Origin: Phymatolithon calcareum
Lineage: Eukaryota; Rhodophyta; Florideophyceae; Hapalidiales
Assembly: GCA_977006965.1 (NCBI GenBank)
Contig: OZ345355.1
Location: forward strand, 310,001-374,000
Length of the DNA: 64,000 bases
Direction: 5' to 3'
In this document: one piece after another, positions 1 to 10,680 of the stretch
Numbering within the stretch: the first letter of the stretch is position 1
Layout: every line of letters begins with the position of its first letter
Translations under genes and position numbers: made by a program
Notes under the pieces: model-generated
Told to the model about the DNA's origin: nothing
What the model saw: the letters and a program-made list of their open reading frames with translations, nothing else
Database searches by the model: none

Positions 1-121
1 TGCGATGGCGTAGATGGAGAAGACGAGTGTCGGGTCGTCCGCGAGAGACGGACCATCGTTGCAGCAACAACACTTGGACATGGCGTCGCGTCGCACGGGG
101 GCTGTGAGGTTGCTGCGTTGA

Positions 122-340
122 GTGGTACAACTCCCAGTTTGGTTGTCCCCTTCCCAGGAGACCAGAGGTGGGTCTTGTAGTCCACTGAATCGTGTTACAC
201 CATTCATGATGAAGAAAAGAAACTTTCTCATATACAGAATCCAGTCAAAATCTTTTGGCACTAGGAAAGTTGCCCCAAGCGTCAGCAGATGCGTTGGTAA
301 CTTTTAAATAAAAATCTACCTTTCTTCTTCTTGTCCCGTT
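122..340 (+). mobile_element. LINE family A, 3' tail only
   Basis: Non-coding 3' end of a non-LTR retrotransposon. The stretch from the 'gagaccagaggtgggt' block, through 'gtcagcagatgcgttggtaa', to an AAATAAAAATCTACC end with a TTCTTCTTCTTG tail recurs closely at 29.82-29.99 kb. There it directly follows a LINE reading frame, which identifies it. No coding part is left here. Positions 1-121 hold nothing recognisable. Confidence 0.7.
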
Positions 341-598
341 ACCAAGTTTTCGCCGATCTCGCCGATGATGCAAGTTGAATAGCGTGCTCCAATGACGATG
401 ACATTGTATTTACAGTTACAGAAATTTCGTTTCCAATCAGTATCACGAACAATCATGGCGTTTCCCCAACCCCACGTGCATAGAGCATGTGATTTTTCGC
501 ATACAAGGAAATGTACGTTTTTGAGAGCAACATTGTGCTTTTTTGAATTTTTTGTCCTTGTTGAAAATCCTGCTGGTGTATTGAGCATCATAAAAATC
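341..598. other. No gene seen
   Basis: About 260 bases without a credible coding region. The short open frames on both strands overlap each other and resemble nothing known. The right edge is the start of the long inverted repeat at 599. Confidence 0.5.
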
Positions 599-671
599 TG
601 AGGAAATTCGCAAAATGCCCATCAAAAGTGGTAAATGTACGCTAAATATCCACCCCTAGCCAAAGCCACTG

Positions 672-2224
672 CAGTCAACCCTCGATAACTGGATCCTCTT
701 TTAGCGTGTAACCTCGTTTTTAAAATATTTCGTGCGTCCACGAATACCGTTTAGCCCAAAATTTATCGAAATTTTAATATATTCAGAATATTCATTTAGT
801 AGAATATAAAATATTGAGTACATGCCACGGAGCATATTCTGCACGTTACCACTTGTCAACAGAATGTAGTATGGCACAGCCCTCCATCTCCGTGGCGGCC
901 AGACCTCGGTAAGATTGCTCGAGTGTACGGGCATCTTATTACCGATCGCGTCTACGAGGACTGTTGACACTGCGCCAGCATTCAGCCCTCCATAGTGGTA
1001 GCAATCCCGATCCCGGCAATGCCGTAGAACACGATCTTAGCTACCACATAATCTTCGAATGGGAAATGTCATCAGCGAACCAGCTCTTTAAAGCTGCACT
1101 TGCGCTCCTGCAGCCCTCTGAAGTCATGGAAACCCCAATCTAGTTTTTGCCGCCCCATCCACAACTGCAAATGTGAGAATTTCTACAATTGCATCACCAA
1201 CCTGTTCTTTGTAATCCGGGTTTTCGGCGTAAGCAAGTTTGTCGGCAAGTAACATGCGAATATCCACCTGTGGTATAGTGGTCAAACTGCCTCCGCGCAC
1301 CAGTGCGCATATTTCGGTATGACACAGGCAGGAATGTTGAGGTCGCCGGTTCGAGTCCTGTCACAAGCAAGAATTGAATTAACGTTCCGCAAAGGGCACA
1401 CGGATGTCGCCGTGGAGTGGTGTGCAGCAGTACTAGCGCGAAGCAGATACGCGAGTACCAGGAATGGATCCATATCAGGAACATTTAGAGGACCCCTAGA
1501 TGTGGAATAATGTTAATTCGAATAACCTGCAATAAACAAACAAACATGCGAATACCAGTTATCCCTGCTACATCAGGCCTGCGCAAGCCCCTCTGTATCT
1601 TTGTTATCCGCGGAGCCTCCATCTACTTTCGCGACTTTCCGGTCGGTCCGTCGCCATCTTCGAAAAGCGCTCCAGGCGTTTCTGGGCTTATTGTTGCATC
1701 ATCCAGTATGACCCTATATCCTCTGCTTGACGTCTATCGCTGCCAATGGCGTCCATATTCCCAACTCTGACCGCGGTTCCAAAAGCGTGATACCATCTGA
1801 CGGCTCGCCAGATTTTCCGACCTTACACAAGCTTCAAGCACTTTATTTGCCACAGTTGGTTCATACTGCACGCATGCGCAACAGTTACGCAGTTAGACAC
1901 TAATACATCGGTGTCACCATGATGCTCCAGTGATGTTGCAGTTCCGGACCGGACAGTTCCCACGAGCCTAATGCCGTCAACAATTGCAACTATTGAAATT
2001 TATACTATCGCATCATCATCCGCTTCTCTGCTCCCTGGATTCTCAGATTCGCGCAGCGTGTCGGCATCGATTGCCGCAACTACACGTCGGCTGCCTCTGC
2101 CACATGGGCTGCTGAGCTACACGTGTAGACTTTGCGATATGATATGAATTCACTCCTGGAATATCCTCGATATCTGGATTTCTGACTCCCCGACTGAAGC
2201 CATCCAGTTATCGAGGGTTGACTG
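672..2224. mobile_element. Pogo/Tc1-mariner-like TIR element nested in the larger one
   Basis: Perfect inverted repeats of 22 bp at 672-693 and 2203-2224 begin CAGTCAACCCTCGATAACTG, a type of end known from pogo/Tigger elements. The right flank is TA. The left flank reads TG, which I take as a mutated TA. Joining the flanks without the insert gives GCCAC-TA-CTCACCCAT, which matches the intact opposite repeat of the host element near 3215-3230. That supports insertion at a TA. No convincing transposase remains. The interior holds a SINE. Confidence 0.72.
1263..1542 (+). mobile_element. tRNA-derived SINE, copy 1
   Basis: A box-like TGGTATAGTGG at 1271-1281 and B box GGTTCGAGTCC at 1348-1358 form a pol III promoter as in tRNA genes. 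About 180 bases of unrelated body follow, with a short tail CAATAAACAAACAAAC. A perfect 12-bp target-site duplication, AACATGCGAATA, flanks it at 1251-1262 and 1543-1554. A second copy with the same body lies near 17.9-18.17 kb. The A-to-B spacing is too long, and there is no acceptor stem, for a working tRNA gene. Confidence 0.85.
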
Positions 2225-2376
2225 TACTCACCCATAGGAAAATATACTATCATACTCACCCTTGCCGAACCTATTACTCATCCGCTTCTCAGAGCACTCT
2301 ATGCGACAGTGAAATTCATTGCGTACGCTACTCTCTCTGGTTCAGCTCTTCGTCGCAACTATTGATAGCATCTCCA

Positions 2377-3150
2377 TCATCGAAGGCGGTGAGGTCGATG
2401 ATCATGGACTGAGCCGCTTTGTGGATGTGCTTTCGCTTTGCCTCGACAAAGTTGTGTATGTTGGGCCATCGCGCATTTTGGGAAACAGAAAATGCTGCGG
2501 AGTTGCTGCTGAGTCATCCCAGAAAGAGGAGTTGTGGTGAGCGTGTACACTTCGCCGGGATCACGCTGTCGCACTGCCTCCAGATACGAGCGCAGTATTC
2601 TGATTTGCACCAGGTGGTAGTGGACATCCGTTCCCAGATTGGAAGCCACTATGGTGTGCGCCTGTGTGCGCTTTAAGACGACACTGCGTTGTTTGCGGAC
2701 CATTTCCGTCAGCTGTGCGGCATTTCCACCGACTCGGCCTGTTGTGACAACAAATTCAGTCAGCACCGGCGCCCGCCGCGCGAGTAGCTCAGTCTTGAAC
2801 TGGTTCTCCCTTGAGGGGCCTCCAACACAGCTGTGTCCGATTGACTTGGTGATCCTGACACCCCCGACGCTCGGCAGCGCGCTGACGTTCACGCGGAAGG
2901 TTCAAGCTATGCGCTGGCTACAGTTGAGTGTCAGACGCTGTTTGTCGCGCCTCTCCACGAGGTGTGCCTTCTCGATTGACGCGTCGTGGGAGATCACGAT
3001 GTGAACAAAATCGTCGAAGCTTGATCCAAAGTAGTCGTCCACCTGTAGCACGAGCTTCTTCTTGTTCATGGTTTCAGAGTGAGTAGTGCGGGAGTGCTGT
3101 GCATTGAACTTATTAGACGAATACGAGGATGTGTACAAAAGTTGGATCAA
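2377..3150 (-). pseudogene. Decayed ORF of the long-TIR transposon, function unknown
   Basis: Two minus-strand frames lie end to end (3150-2902, then 2892-2377) inside the long-TIR element. The upstream one contains a Met at about 3069 followed by a lysine-rich start. The downstream one runs 171 codons with no repeats or membrane segments. Their place just inside the right inverted repeat suggests remains of the element's own protein, broken by a frameshift near 2900. No motif of a known transposase could be recognised. A host relic is also possible. Confidence 0.3.
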
Positions 3151-3293
3151 GGGGAAGTAGCAGCAATTTCCTTTTTTCCGTCCAAAAAACGTAACTGTCA
3201 GCGCTTCACGTAATGGATGAGTAGTAGTTTTGGCTTGGTTGGATGTTTAGCGTACTTTCACCACTTTTGGTGCGCATTTAGCGAATTTCCTCA

Positions 3294-3586
3294 ATATGAA
3301 ACCGTCACAGGCGACAAAAAGCACTGCAGACAATGTGACGGCAGATCGTCTCCCATGTGTTTTTGACCGACCAAGTGCTTGGGGCTAAACAAAAAAGACT
3401 TCACGAGCGTTCCTCCGCAGTGTCTCCATTCCCAAATCTTTCCAACTCACCACCGTTAATGGTAGGAAGACGAGGGAAAGGTGACAGTCGATGGTCACCA
3501 CCGATGATGCGTCTAAGACAGTGTATGGTTATGATTTTATGGTAGTACCTAAGGCCCCCTGGCGTGTGGGAAAGAGGCAAGACATC
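3294..3586. other. No gene seen
   Basis: Short spacer between the long-TIR element and the hAT-like MITE. The 62-codon open frame at 3357-3545 has no recognisable feature. Confidence 0.4.
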
Positions 3587-3594
3587 CCTGTGAG

Positions 3595-4250
3595 CAGGGA
3601 TTGTCTCGGACGGATGAAACCAGTCATCCGTCGCTCCGGAGGCTAATTCTAGCCCTTACTGGATAATTTATTCGAAATATTTCGGATTACTGACCCGCGA
3701 TCGGATTAGCTTTTCTAGAAGCAGATCACATCGTGGATTAGAATGGCTTAATCAGATGCATAACCGATTGGATTGAACTATATGTATCATTCAACTGGAT
3801 GTGCTCCGGATTCGAAACTTATTTTTGAACCGGAACCGGATTGAACACTTAATTGTTTTCCTAAACTCGACCTTACAGCTAATTTTATGTTGATTCATGA
3901 CACAAAATACTATTTTATAAAGCCATTTTCCCTAAAACATGGAATTAGCGCACATTTAGGCTCAAAAATACTCTCATGAGAATTTCTGTGTTGTTTGAGT
4001 CTTCGAACAGAGAAATTAGATCTGGATACCAGTGGTGTAAATTTTTAAAATTCAATTTTGATTCGGATCACGGATCAGATTCTGAGTTGTGGAGCGGATC
4101 ACGGACGGATTGCGAATCAAATGCGAATGTTTGTTTAGTGATTTGGATAAATTCTGATAAAATATTAGAAGATTTGATTGGATAACGGATTGGGGAAAAG
4201 AGCCACTTGACGGACTGGAGTCATCCGCAATCCGTCCGAGACAAACGTTG
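3595..4250. mobile_element. hAT-like MITE with 8-bp target duplication
   Basis: The 656-bp, A+T-rich element has imperfect inverted ends. The left end is CAGGGATTGTCTCGGACGGA. The right end, read inward, is CAACGTTTGTCTCGGACGGA. Perfect 8-bp direct repeats CCTGTGAG flank it at 3587-3594 and 4251-4258, the duplication size of hAT elements. The interior is studded with CGGAT/GGATT motifs, as in subterminal binding repeats, and encodes nothing. The paralogous stretch at about 6.56-6.60 kb lacks the insert and shows the empty site. Confidence 0.75.
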
Positions 4251-7110
4251 CCTGTGAGTCTCTCTCCGTCGCGTACAGCGGTACTTAGCATTTCACAAAT
4301 CCAGAGACCTGCGCAAAGATCGCACATCCTCGCGACGGCGTCATGGAGGTTAAGACAGTAATTGTTGCACAATTGTGAGTAATACAAAACAATTGTTTCC
4401 AAATTATATATTTCTATCACTCTCGATCTGCTTGCGTAGCTACGCAGTGACTGCAGACATTCTCTTTCTCTCTGCCAGTTTTTCCACAGTCGTCACACCC
4501 TCAGCGTTCAGCTGCAAACTTGTCCGCTTCTCGAAATTCACCTCTTTCTATCCTCGTCTCACGCGGTATACACGGTGCACGGGAAACACACATGGATTTA
4601 TCCATGATTCGGTGTTTCAAACACCATGACGACCGCGGTGGCCAATGCCAATGTCATAGACGACTTCACGTAACAAGACTTTCACCTCATGCTCTCCTAG
4701 TTTAGGAAGGCGCCTTACCCACACAACGGCAACTAGTGCCAGCAATCCGTACTCCAGTGCCCCACATATGCGGGTCGCTCGCAAGCGCGAACGCGCTTCC
4801 CGCTCGTTGCAAGACCTCGACCACACTACCGACAACTTGTCGTTTCGAAACGACTTCCGCATCCACCGGACAGATCATGCTCTGGGGATCGCTCGACAGG
4901 TAAGCAAATTTGAACGCTTGCCGATGCGGCCTCGGTTTCACTGCCGATAGCTACGCCGCCGTCACAACGCGCACCGTATGCACCGCCACCCAGAAAATTT
5001 AGAACGTGCACTGCAGCCCCTGCGTCAAGCGGGACTAGACTAATACCATGTCTGCCTGAGCTACAGCTCAAGCATCGCAGTGCAAACGTGTGTCGTTGCT
5101 TCATCACATGCCTGTTCCATCGGCTTTCAATTCTTTTCGTCTCGTCGCGTTCCTTATGTTCGGCTCTCTGCATTTGCGAAAACCCCACGACGTCGTGCGG
5201 CCACAACTTGACGTGGATCGAATACATTTTGCTGCGCGACTTCAGCGGACCGCGCACGAAGCCCTTGCCATCGGCTACTTCTCCGCTGCGACAGGGACTG
5301 CTCTGAAATGGTACCCTCTTCGCCACCAACCGTACTGTGACGAATCACTGCCGCTCTCGGAGGAAAAGGGCCATTACGGGCTTAATGTGATCTCGAACAC
5401 GTCTCGTCACTCTGTACATCGTCTCCACACTTGCGAAATGCGCCTAACTTTCGAACAGCGCACTCTTGAAAGTACTCCACTTTTCGAGCGTGAGTGTGCC
5501 GACTACGGTCGTCGACACGTTTGCGCTTCCAACACAGCCGATCGTTTCCGAACAGTTTATCGCGGATGTGCTTGTGTGCAGCGTGATTGGAGTGCTTTTC
5601 TTTGGAGATGCTCCACAGCCACAACTGGAAGACCCCTACTGTTGATGAAAAGCATTGCAGCACAAGCTGACAGTTTCCGGTCGCCTTCGAAGCGCGATAG
5701 AGCGCATGAGCACCAGTTGTTGTGAGAGGATTCATCGATTTTTAAATAGATGAACCACTGCAAGAGCGGACGCGGTTGGCATGTCAAGTAATTCTCTACT
5801 AAGTTCGCCGTGCTCGCGCACTAATTGTAGAAAATGATTGAGGGCACCACGTTTTTCCTTACCGCCAGTTTTGCCACCGCCGCAGATGACTTTTCCACCA
5901 TGCTCTCCAAGCTTGCAGCGACGCCCCGCGCCCGCTACACCAGTTAGCGCGAACAATCCATGTTTCCTTTGTCCATCGTAGACGATACGCTCAATAGCAC
6001 CGACCACTTTCCGTGCATGGTTAGTGTCCTCGACCAGCGCGCGCGAATTGTCCGCTATCAACCAGCCTCTCTGAGATCCCTCGGTGCGGGAGCAATTACC
6101 GCAAAGCGGGAGGTGAGGGATGTGGTCTCGGTCTCAAAGCCGTCGGCTAATCCGCCGCTGCAGCACGGATCGCATTCAACCGCCCCCAAACACCACGCAC
6201 GCGCACTGCACATCCCGGGTCGAGCGGAAGCGAATCGACATGCCCGCTGTGAGCACGAGTCCAGCATTGCATTGTCGGCAATAGAATGGCGCGAGAAATC
6301 CTGTGCGCGGAATGCGCATAGATTTTTACGACAAGAGGACCTCGCACTTAGACGTCGGCACCGAACAGTGAGAAACAGTGCCGACCACCCAAAACTCTTC
6401 GCAATCCGTATTCTATGGTGCCAATAGAATTGCCACATCCCTGAGAGACGCATAGAACGATAGCACTGTGCCCAGCTCGAGACGCGCTCACAGAGCGTCG
6501 TTCCACGGGACGACGTCATCGGGAGACTGACACAGGCAAGTTGCGCGAAAACACTTCACAACCGCTGAAAGACTTGGGGCATCCATGTGCGTCCCTCTCC
6601 GTTGCATAAAACGGTATTTAGCATTTCATCCATCCAGAGAACTGCGCAAAGACCGCACGTCCTCGCAGCGGGGTCCTGGGGGCGGGCGTTGATCGAAGTC
6701 ACTCTTACATAAGAGTGACTTCGATCGACGATGTCGTCGAGGGTGGTTTTGATCTGCCTGCATCAAGGTGCTCATAGAGTGTACGTGTACCTTTTTCAAG
6801 GCTTTTGGAATATACACATACTGTAATTCTCTTAGTTTTAGAGCATTGTCCCATGTTTTCATACAGCATACAGTTTAAGATACACTCGCATGAACTTGCC
6901 TCTTTCTTCGGCTTTCAATTCTTTTCACCTTGTGTTCGTCGCGGTCCGGGCATTGAGCTCTGAGATTTAAGACTTTTCGGAAACCCCCTACATCGTTTGC
7001 GCACTAGTCACCGTGGATCACATACACTTCGCTGCACAACTTGAGCTATCGGCGCACGAAGCCGTTGTCCTTTCCCCCTTCACGGCGACAGGAACTGCTC
7101 TGCGAGAGTC
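4251..7110. repeat. Diverged tandem duplication of an unidentified, decayed gene region
   Basis: Bases about 4250-4350 match about 6582-6680, sharing the core 'tagcatttca' and 'gcaaagaccgcac'-like text. Bases 5085-5310 match 6890-7105, sharing 'cggctttcaattcttttc'. A third, weaker match pairs about 4690-5000 with about 5895-6230. On the minus strand the repeated segments give similar frames, including LGEHxxKV in both 4862-4617 and 6061-5732, but each is broken by shifts and stops. No family was recognised. It could be a decayed gene pair or an old transposon. Confidence 0.5.
6687..6730. repeat. Strong perfect hairpin
   Basis: Arms GATCGAAGTCACTCTTA (6691-6707) and TAAGAGTGACTTCGATC (6710-6726) pair perfectly around a 2-nt centre. 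The stem extends four more pairs with one G:T. It lies in the second copy of the diverged duplication, with no equivalent in the first. It may be a recent inverted duplication or a small foldback. No function is evident. Confidence 0.7.
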
Positions 7111-8158
7111 CCCGTATGACACTATATTGGAGGGAACATGTGATCCAGCTGTGGCGCTTTGGGGCGGCGGACGTGAAGGGGAGATTTGAGGCGAAAGCGC
7201 GGTGTGTGGGCAGTCCGGCATCGCTGAGACAGCGTCACTTGTGCCGACGGCCATAGATGGTCGTGACGGGGCATCGCCAGAGATGAGCGAGGTTTGTTCA
7301 TAGGACATGTGCGGGGGGCGGGTTGGGTTGAAGGCGGGGACGGTAAGAGTAGTTGGGGAGGGAAAACGCGCAATAGCGGTGCGGGGCTTGCATATTGTCA
7401 ATTGTACTCAAATATGGACGTAGCTCTGTGGGAAGGGTATCCCGATTCTACAACATATGGTTGCACTTGGAAGAGGAAAGGTGTGGGGGAATGCTCGGGA
7501 CAACGTGCGTTCTTGCCGCACTCTCGCTAATCGTGCATGATGTCGCTGATGTGGTTCAGTTTGCTGTTGGATTTTTCGATGAGTTGTACAGGGCAGTACA
7601 ATTTGGTTGATTGCTATGTCGTGGTGACGCGCGGGTTGATGTGTAGGTTTGAATTCGTGTATTATGAAGAATGGATTTTCTTTACGCAGTAGTACTAAAT
7701 GTTAGGGAAAAGGAGTGGGAAGCTATTATTTTAATGAGGACGGTGGCAACTTCCGTATCTGTTCTATCGAAATCAGTTGTCATCGATCAGCATGGAGCGT
7801 TATGCATCTCGTGCGAATCGACTGCGAAGGACATAGTCCATTGCATATTCCATTCATCCACAGTGCAAGAGTCTAAAACGTTCTTTTGTAACGGTCAACC
7901 ACGGCGGACTGCTAGCACGCACGGCGGTACAGCAAGAAGCATACCACATTATGCAGACGTTCCTTCTCTAGCTGCAAACTTTGTTTTTAAATTTCTTTAC
8001 AAATAATCTGCAATTTCATAGAAAGGTAGAAGCAATGTATCAATATCGGCGACCCTTCCATGGGAAAGAGGTCTCTGCACCAGATTAGACTGATGTTCTG
8101 ATTGCGTACTGATTGCACCAAAAGATGTCTTGCAAATGTAGAAACGGAGAGACATATG
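7111..8158. other. No confident gene; 111-codon ORF of unknown status
   Basis: The longest frame is 7671-8006 on the plus strand (111 codons). It has no signal peptide, repeats or known motif. A proline/serine-rich minus-strand frame at 7401-7018 starts inside this stretch. Neither is supported by similarity that I can see. The G-rich block around 7290-7380 is low complexity. Confidence 0.3.
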
Positions 8159-8251
8159 CATTTTTATTGCAATTTTTTAAGCCCCACAGTCATACGAATA
8201 TACGGGCAAGGCTTCCTTAGGTGCTACCCTCACTAGGGTGGCTCTACTCTT

Positions 8252-8441
8252 TTGTCAACCGGCTGAGGGGGTAGACATGCCGATGATCGGCTTCCTCTTG
8301 CAACTGATTGCTTCTATGTCATCCCTAGGGATGACATAGAATATTGATTGCTCTATGTCATCACTAGGGATGACATAGCAGCTTTGATAGGAGACTCGTA
8401 CGAAATCCTTATTTTCCACTTGTTTCTCAGCCGGTTGACAA
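8252..8441. repeat. Foldback element with 16-bp arms and two internal palindromes
   Basis: Perfect inverted arms TTGTCAACCGGCTGAG (8252-8267) and CTCAGCCGGTTGACAA (8426-8441) enclose two tandem palindromes. The first, 8312-8341, is a perfect 30-bp palindrome centred on CCCTAGGG. The second, 8353-8378, is the same sequence with one changed base pair. No target duplication was found. It looks like a small non-autonomous foldback element. Confidence 0.65.
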
Positions 8442-8445
8442 GCGT

Positions 8446-8566
8446 GTTGTGCACCGTACTCTCGGGATGACAATCGCCCTCAGGCCATGATATTCGGACC
8501 TCGGCTGCGCCTCGGTTGAATATCATGCCCTCGGGCTCATGTCATCCCTCGCAGCCGGTGCACAAC
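8446..8566. repeat. Long imperfect hairpin
   Basis: GTTGTGCACCG (8446-8456) pairs with CGGTGCACAAC (8556-8566). Inside, GGGATGAC pairs with GTCATCCC and CATGATATTC (8486-8495) with GAATATCATG (8518-8527), around a CCTCGGCTGCGCCTCGG loop. It adjoins the 8252-8441 foldback and shares the GGATGAC motif, so the two may be one composite element. Confidence 0.65.
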
Positions 8567-9756
8567 CCCCACATGCGGTCCGCTGCTTGCATCTTGAAAC
8601 GAAAGAGATGCATCACTTTACTGAAGCTGTGATGGGGCGGCCCTCCGAGAGATACGCTAGTGGTGGTTAGATCAAGTCGCCGTCGGTTGATGGACACAGC
8701 GGTGAGTTCTGATACTCCCGAGGGGCCTAGGGAAACTCCAAGGTAGGAGACTTCTGGAACATGAGTCACGACATTGATCTCGAGTTTGAATGTCTCGCCT
8801 GATGTTTCCCAGATTATAGGAGCTTGTTCCATTTCATTCCACGTTCTTACACCCGGCGAGTAGCTATGTCCAGCATGCATTACAATGCAGGGGGTGAATT
8901 CGCTGATTGGAGAACGTCGTCTGCGAATGGAATAGCAGGAACGTCTGCCAAGGTGTTCGGGACCTCGCTCATAAGTTCGGCGAACTCGTCTATAAAACTT
9001 TTGTAAAGATATGAGCTGAGGGGAAACCCTGTGGCACGCCCCTATCCACTAAAAATCAGTTCCTGTCGGGGTCTCCAATGGTTGAAAACCACAATGGTGG
9101 CAGAATGCCTCGACCATAGCACATAAGTCGGAGGGCAATATATGCCTCATTATTCCAATACCAAGTGTTTTAATGGAACTGTGTCGTAGGCAGCGTGCAG
9201 GTCCAGGACTGCTGCGCATCTCTGCCCTCCCGTCAACAGTTTCGTATGTCGACATAGAATGACCAGCTCTGTATTCTTTCCCTTTTGGAAACCGAACTTG
9301 CACCTGTGCGCACCTGCATATCGATTGCATTCTCTGTAAGTTTCCTTGCTTGACATAACATTAATTTGGGCGATATGACAGTTCCCCGGGTCATTGTGTG
9401 TTACATTCGTCTGCATCGGGACTAGAAGGGCTTTCTGCCAGTGGAGAGGCGTGTCGCCGCACCTCTCACAAGCTCTCCAATAGGCTGTAAGCACGTTTGC
9501 CTTCAGCGATACATGAACTTCCAACATTTCTTCTCCTTCGTCCAGAACGAATGCCTTGCCGGTTGGTGATTTCCGAATGGCTTTTTCAATGTATCTCTCA
9601 TTTCTGCACGACATATATTTGAGAAATGTGAAAAGAGATTCATTGGTCTTCCGGTCATCTTTTTTAGCCGATCTTCTTAGAATTTTCATCTTCACCAGCT
9701 GTCTCAGATGGTCAGTTTCACGAGAATGCAGCTGTTTGGATGTCGAAAGAATATGA

Positions 9757-10680
9757 GTTGATAAACAGGACTATCAGTATTGACAAAGGCGACGAAGAGA
9801 ACGATAATGCGACAATTGCAAAGAGTCGAATATTCAGCTCACAGAGAATAAAGCCCGTATCCCTATTCGCAGGCATCTGCGGTCAAAGGTTCTCTAAACT
9901 TGAAACCAGAAACTCGCTTTCAGTATGGACGAATATTCATGCTTATGGGCTTGATGATGACAGAATATCATGTGAACTGAAAAGGGAAACAGCCGGACAG
10001 GCCTTTCGTTTCAACCGCAAATTAATCATTATCATTATGAAAATATAGATTCCTGTCTCCAACGGGAAACATAGTGGGCGAGGACAGCAATCAGCCAGAC
10101 AAGACTTCACGACAGAGGTGAAGACCCATGGACTTGGGCACAGCTTGGCGTGTAACAAGTCCTGGGATGTTCTATGGTATGCGTGAGAAGCGGGAAGGAC
10201 AAGGGATGGATTGCGGGTGGTGTCTGCACAACAATTGAGCTTCAAGCACAAGATTTTTGCAAATTGGGCGTGCTTGATTGTTTTCGAGTGTTTCGTTTTC
10301 GCGTAGATGCAGTTCACCTTGAAAGGAAGCGCTATTTCTTCTTTCTTCGTTGCGGAATGATGAAAACTCGCGCAGCTTCGTAAGCGCTAATTCGTAATTC
10401 AATGCAATTGTGACTCAAAAGTGATTCCGACATTCTGCTTTGTTCTGCAACAACTTTACATGTGGATGATCGATGTGCATAGTCGTTCATGATAAACGAG
10501 AACAATACGAGAAAAAGGTCTAGACATCCCGAATACCGACGGTGCTAAAGTTTGCTCAAAAAAAGAACATTTGAAGAAGAAGTGGGAGTTTTTATTTAAG
10601 AGCACTTTTAAGTGTTTTTGAACTGTGCTGATGTTCGATTTACATTTCGTTCTACATTAGCTATTATGTGCACTCGCTAT
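9757..10680. other. No gene seen
   Basis: Intergenic DNA 3' of the Spondin_N-Hint gene. A short reversed trace of the LINE family A tail (GAAGAAGAAGTGGGAGTTTTTATTTAA) is visible around 10574-10605. Other open frames are short and unremarkable. Confidence 0.4.

Larger units (their letters stand above)
599..3293. mobile_element. DNA transposon with ~85-bp terminal inverted repeats
   Basis: Bases 599-669 read TGAGGAAATTCGC and on to GCTAAATATCCA. They match the reverse complement of 3223-3293 with about ten mismatches. Once the nested element at 672-2224 is removed, the match continues through TACTCACCCAT (2225 on) against the right end near 3210-3222. The interior (2225-3200) keeps minus-strand frames that may be the decayed transposase. 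No clear target duplication was found, so the superfamily is open. The long repeats would suit a Mutator-like or Tc1/mariner-related element. Confidence 0.7.
8159..9756 (-). mobile_element. LINE family B, reverse-oriented, broken
   Basis: Minus-strand non-LTR retrotransposon remnant. From 9695 down, a frame carries reverse-transcriptase blocks: FGFQKGKNTELVIL, then AVLDLHAAYDTVP. GVPQGFPLS and PFADDV follow in another frame around 9020-8890, and YLGVSLGPSGV in a third near 8730. At least two frameshifts and a deletion of the C-terminal half make it non-functional. The 3' tail (8159-8250) is the family B tail, also seen at 20946 and 28896. The palindromic block 8252-8566 sits between the coding part and the tail. 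Confidence 0.8.

Noticed and set aside
1263-1360. tRNA gene suggested by the A and B boxes
   Set aside because: The box spacing is too long, no acceptor stem pairs across the ends, and the same segment with the same body occurs at 17.9 kb, so it is a SINE head.
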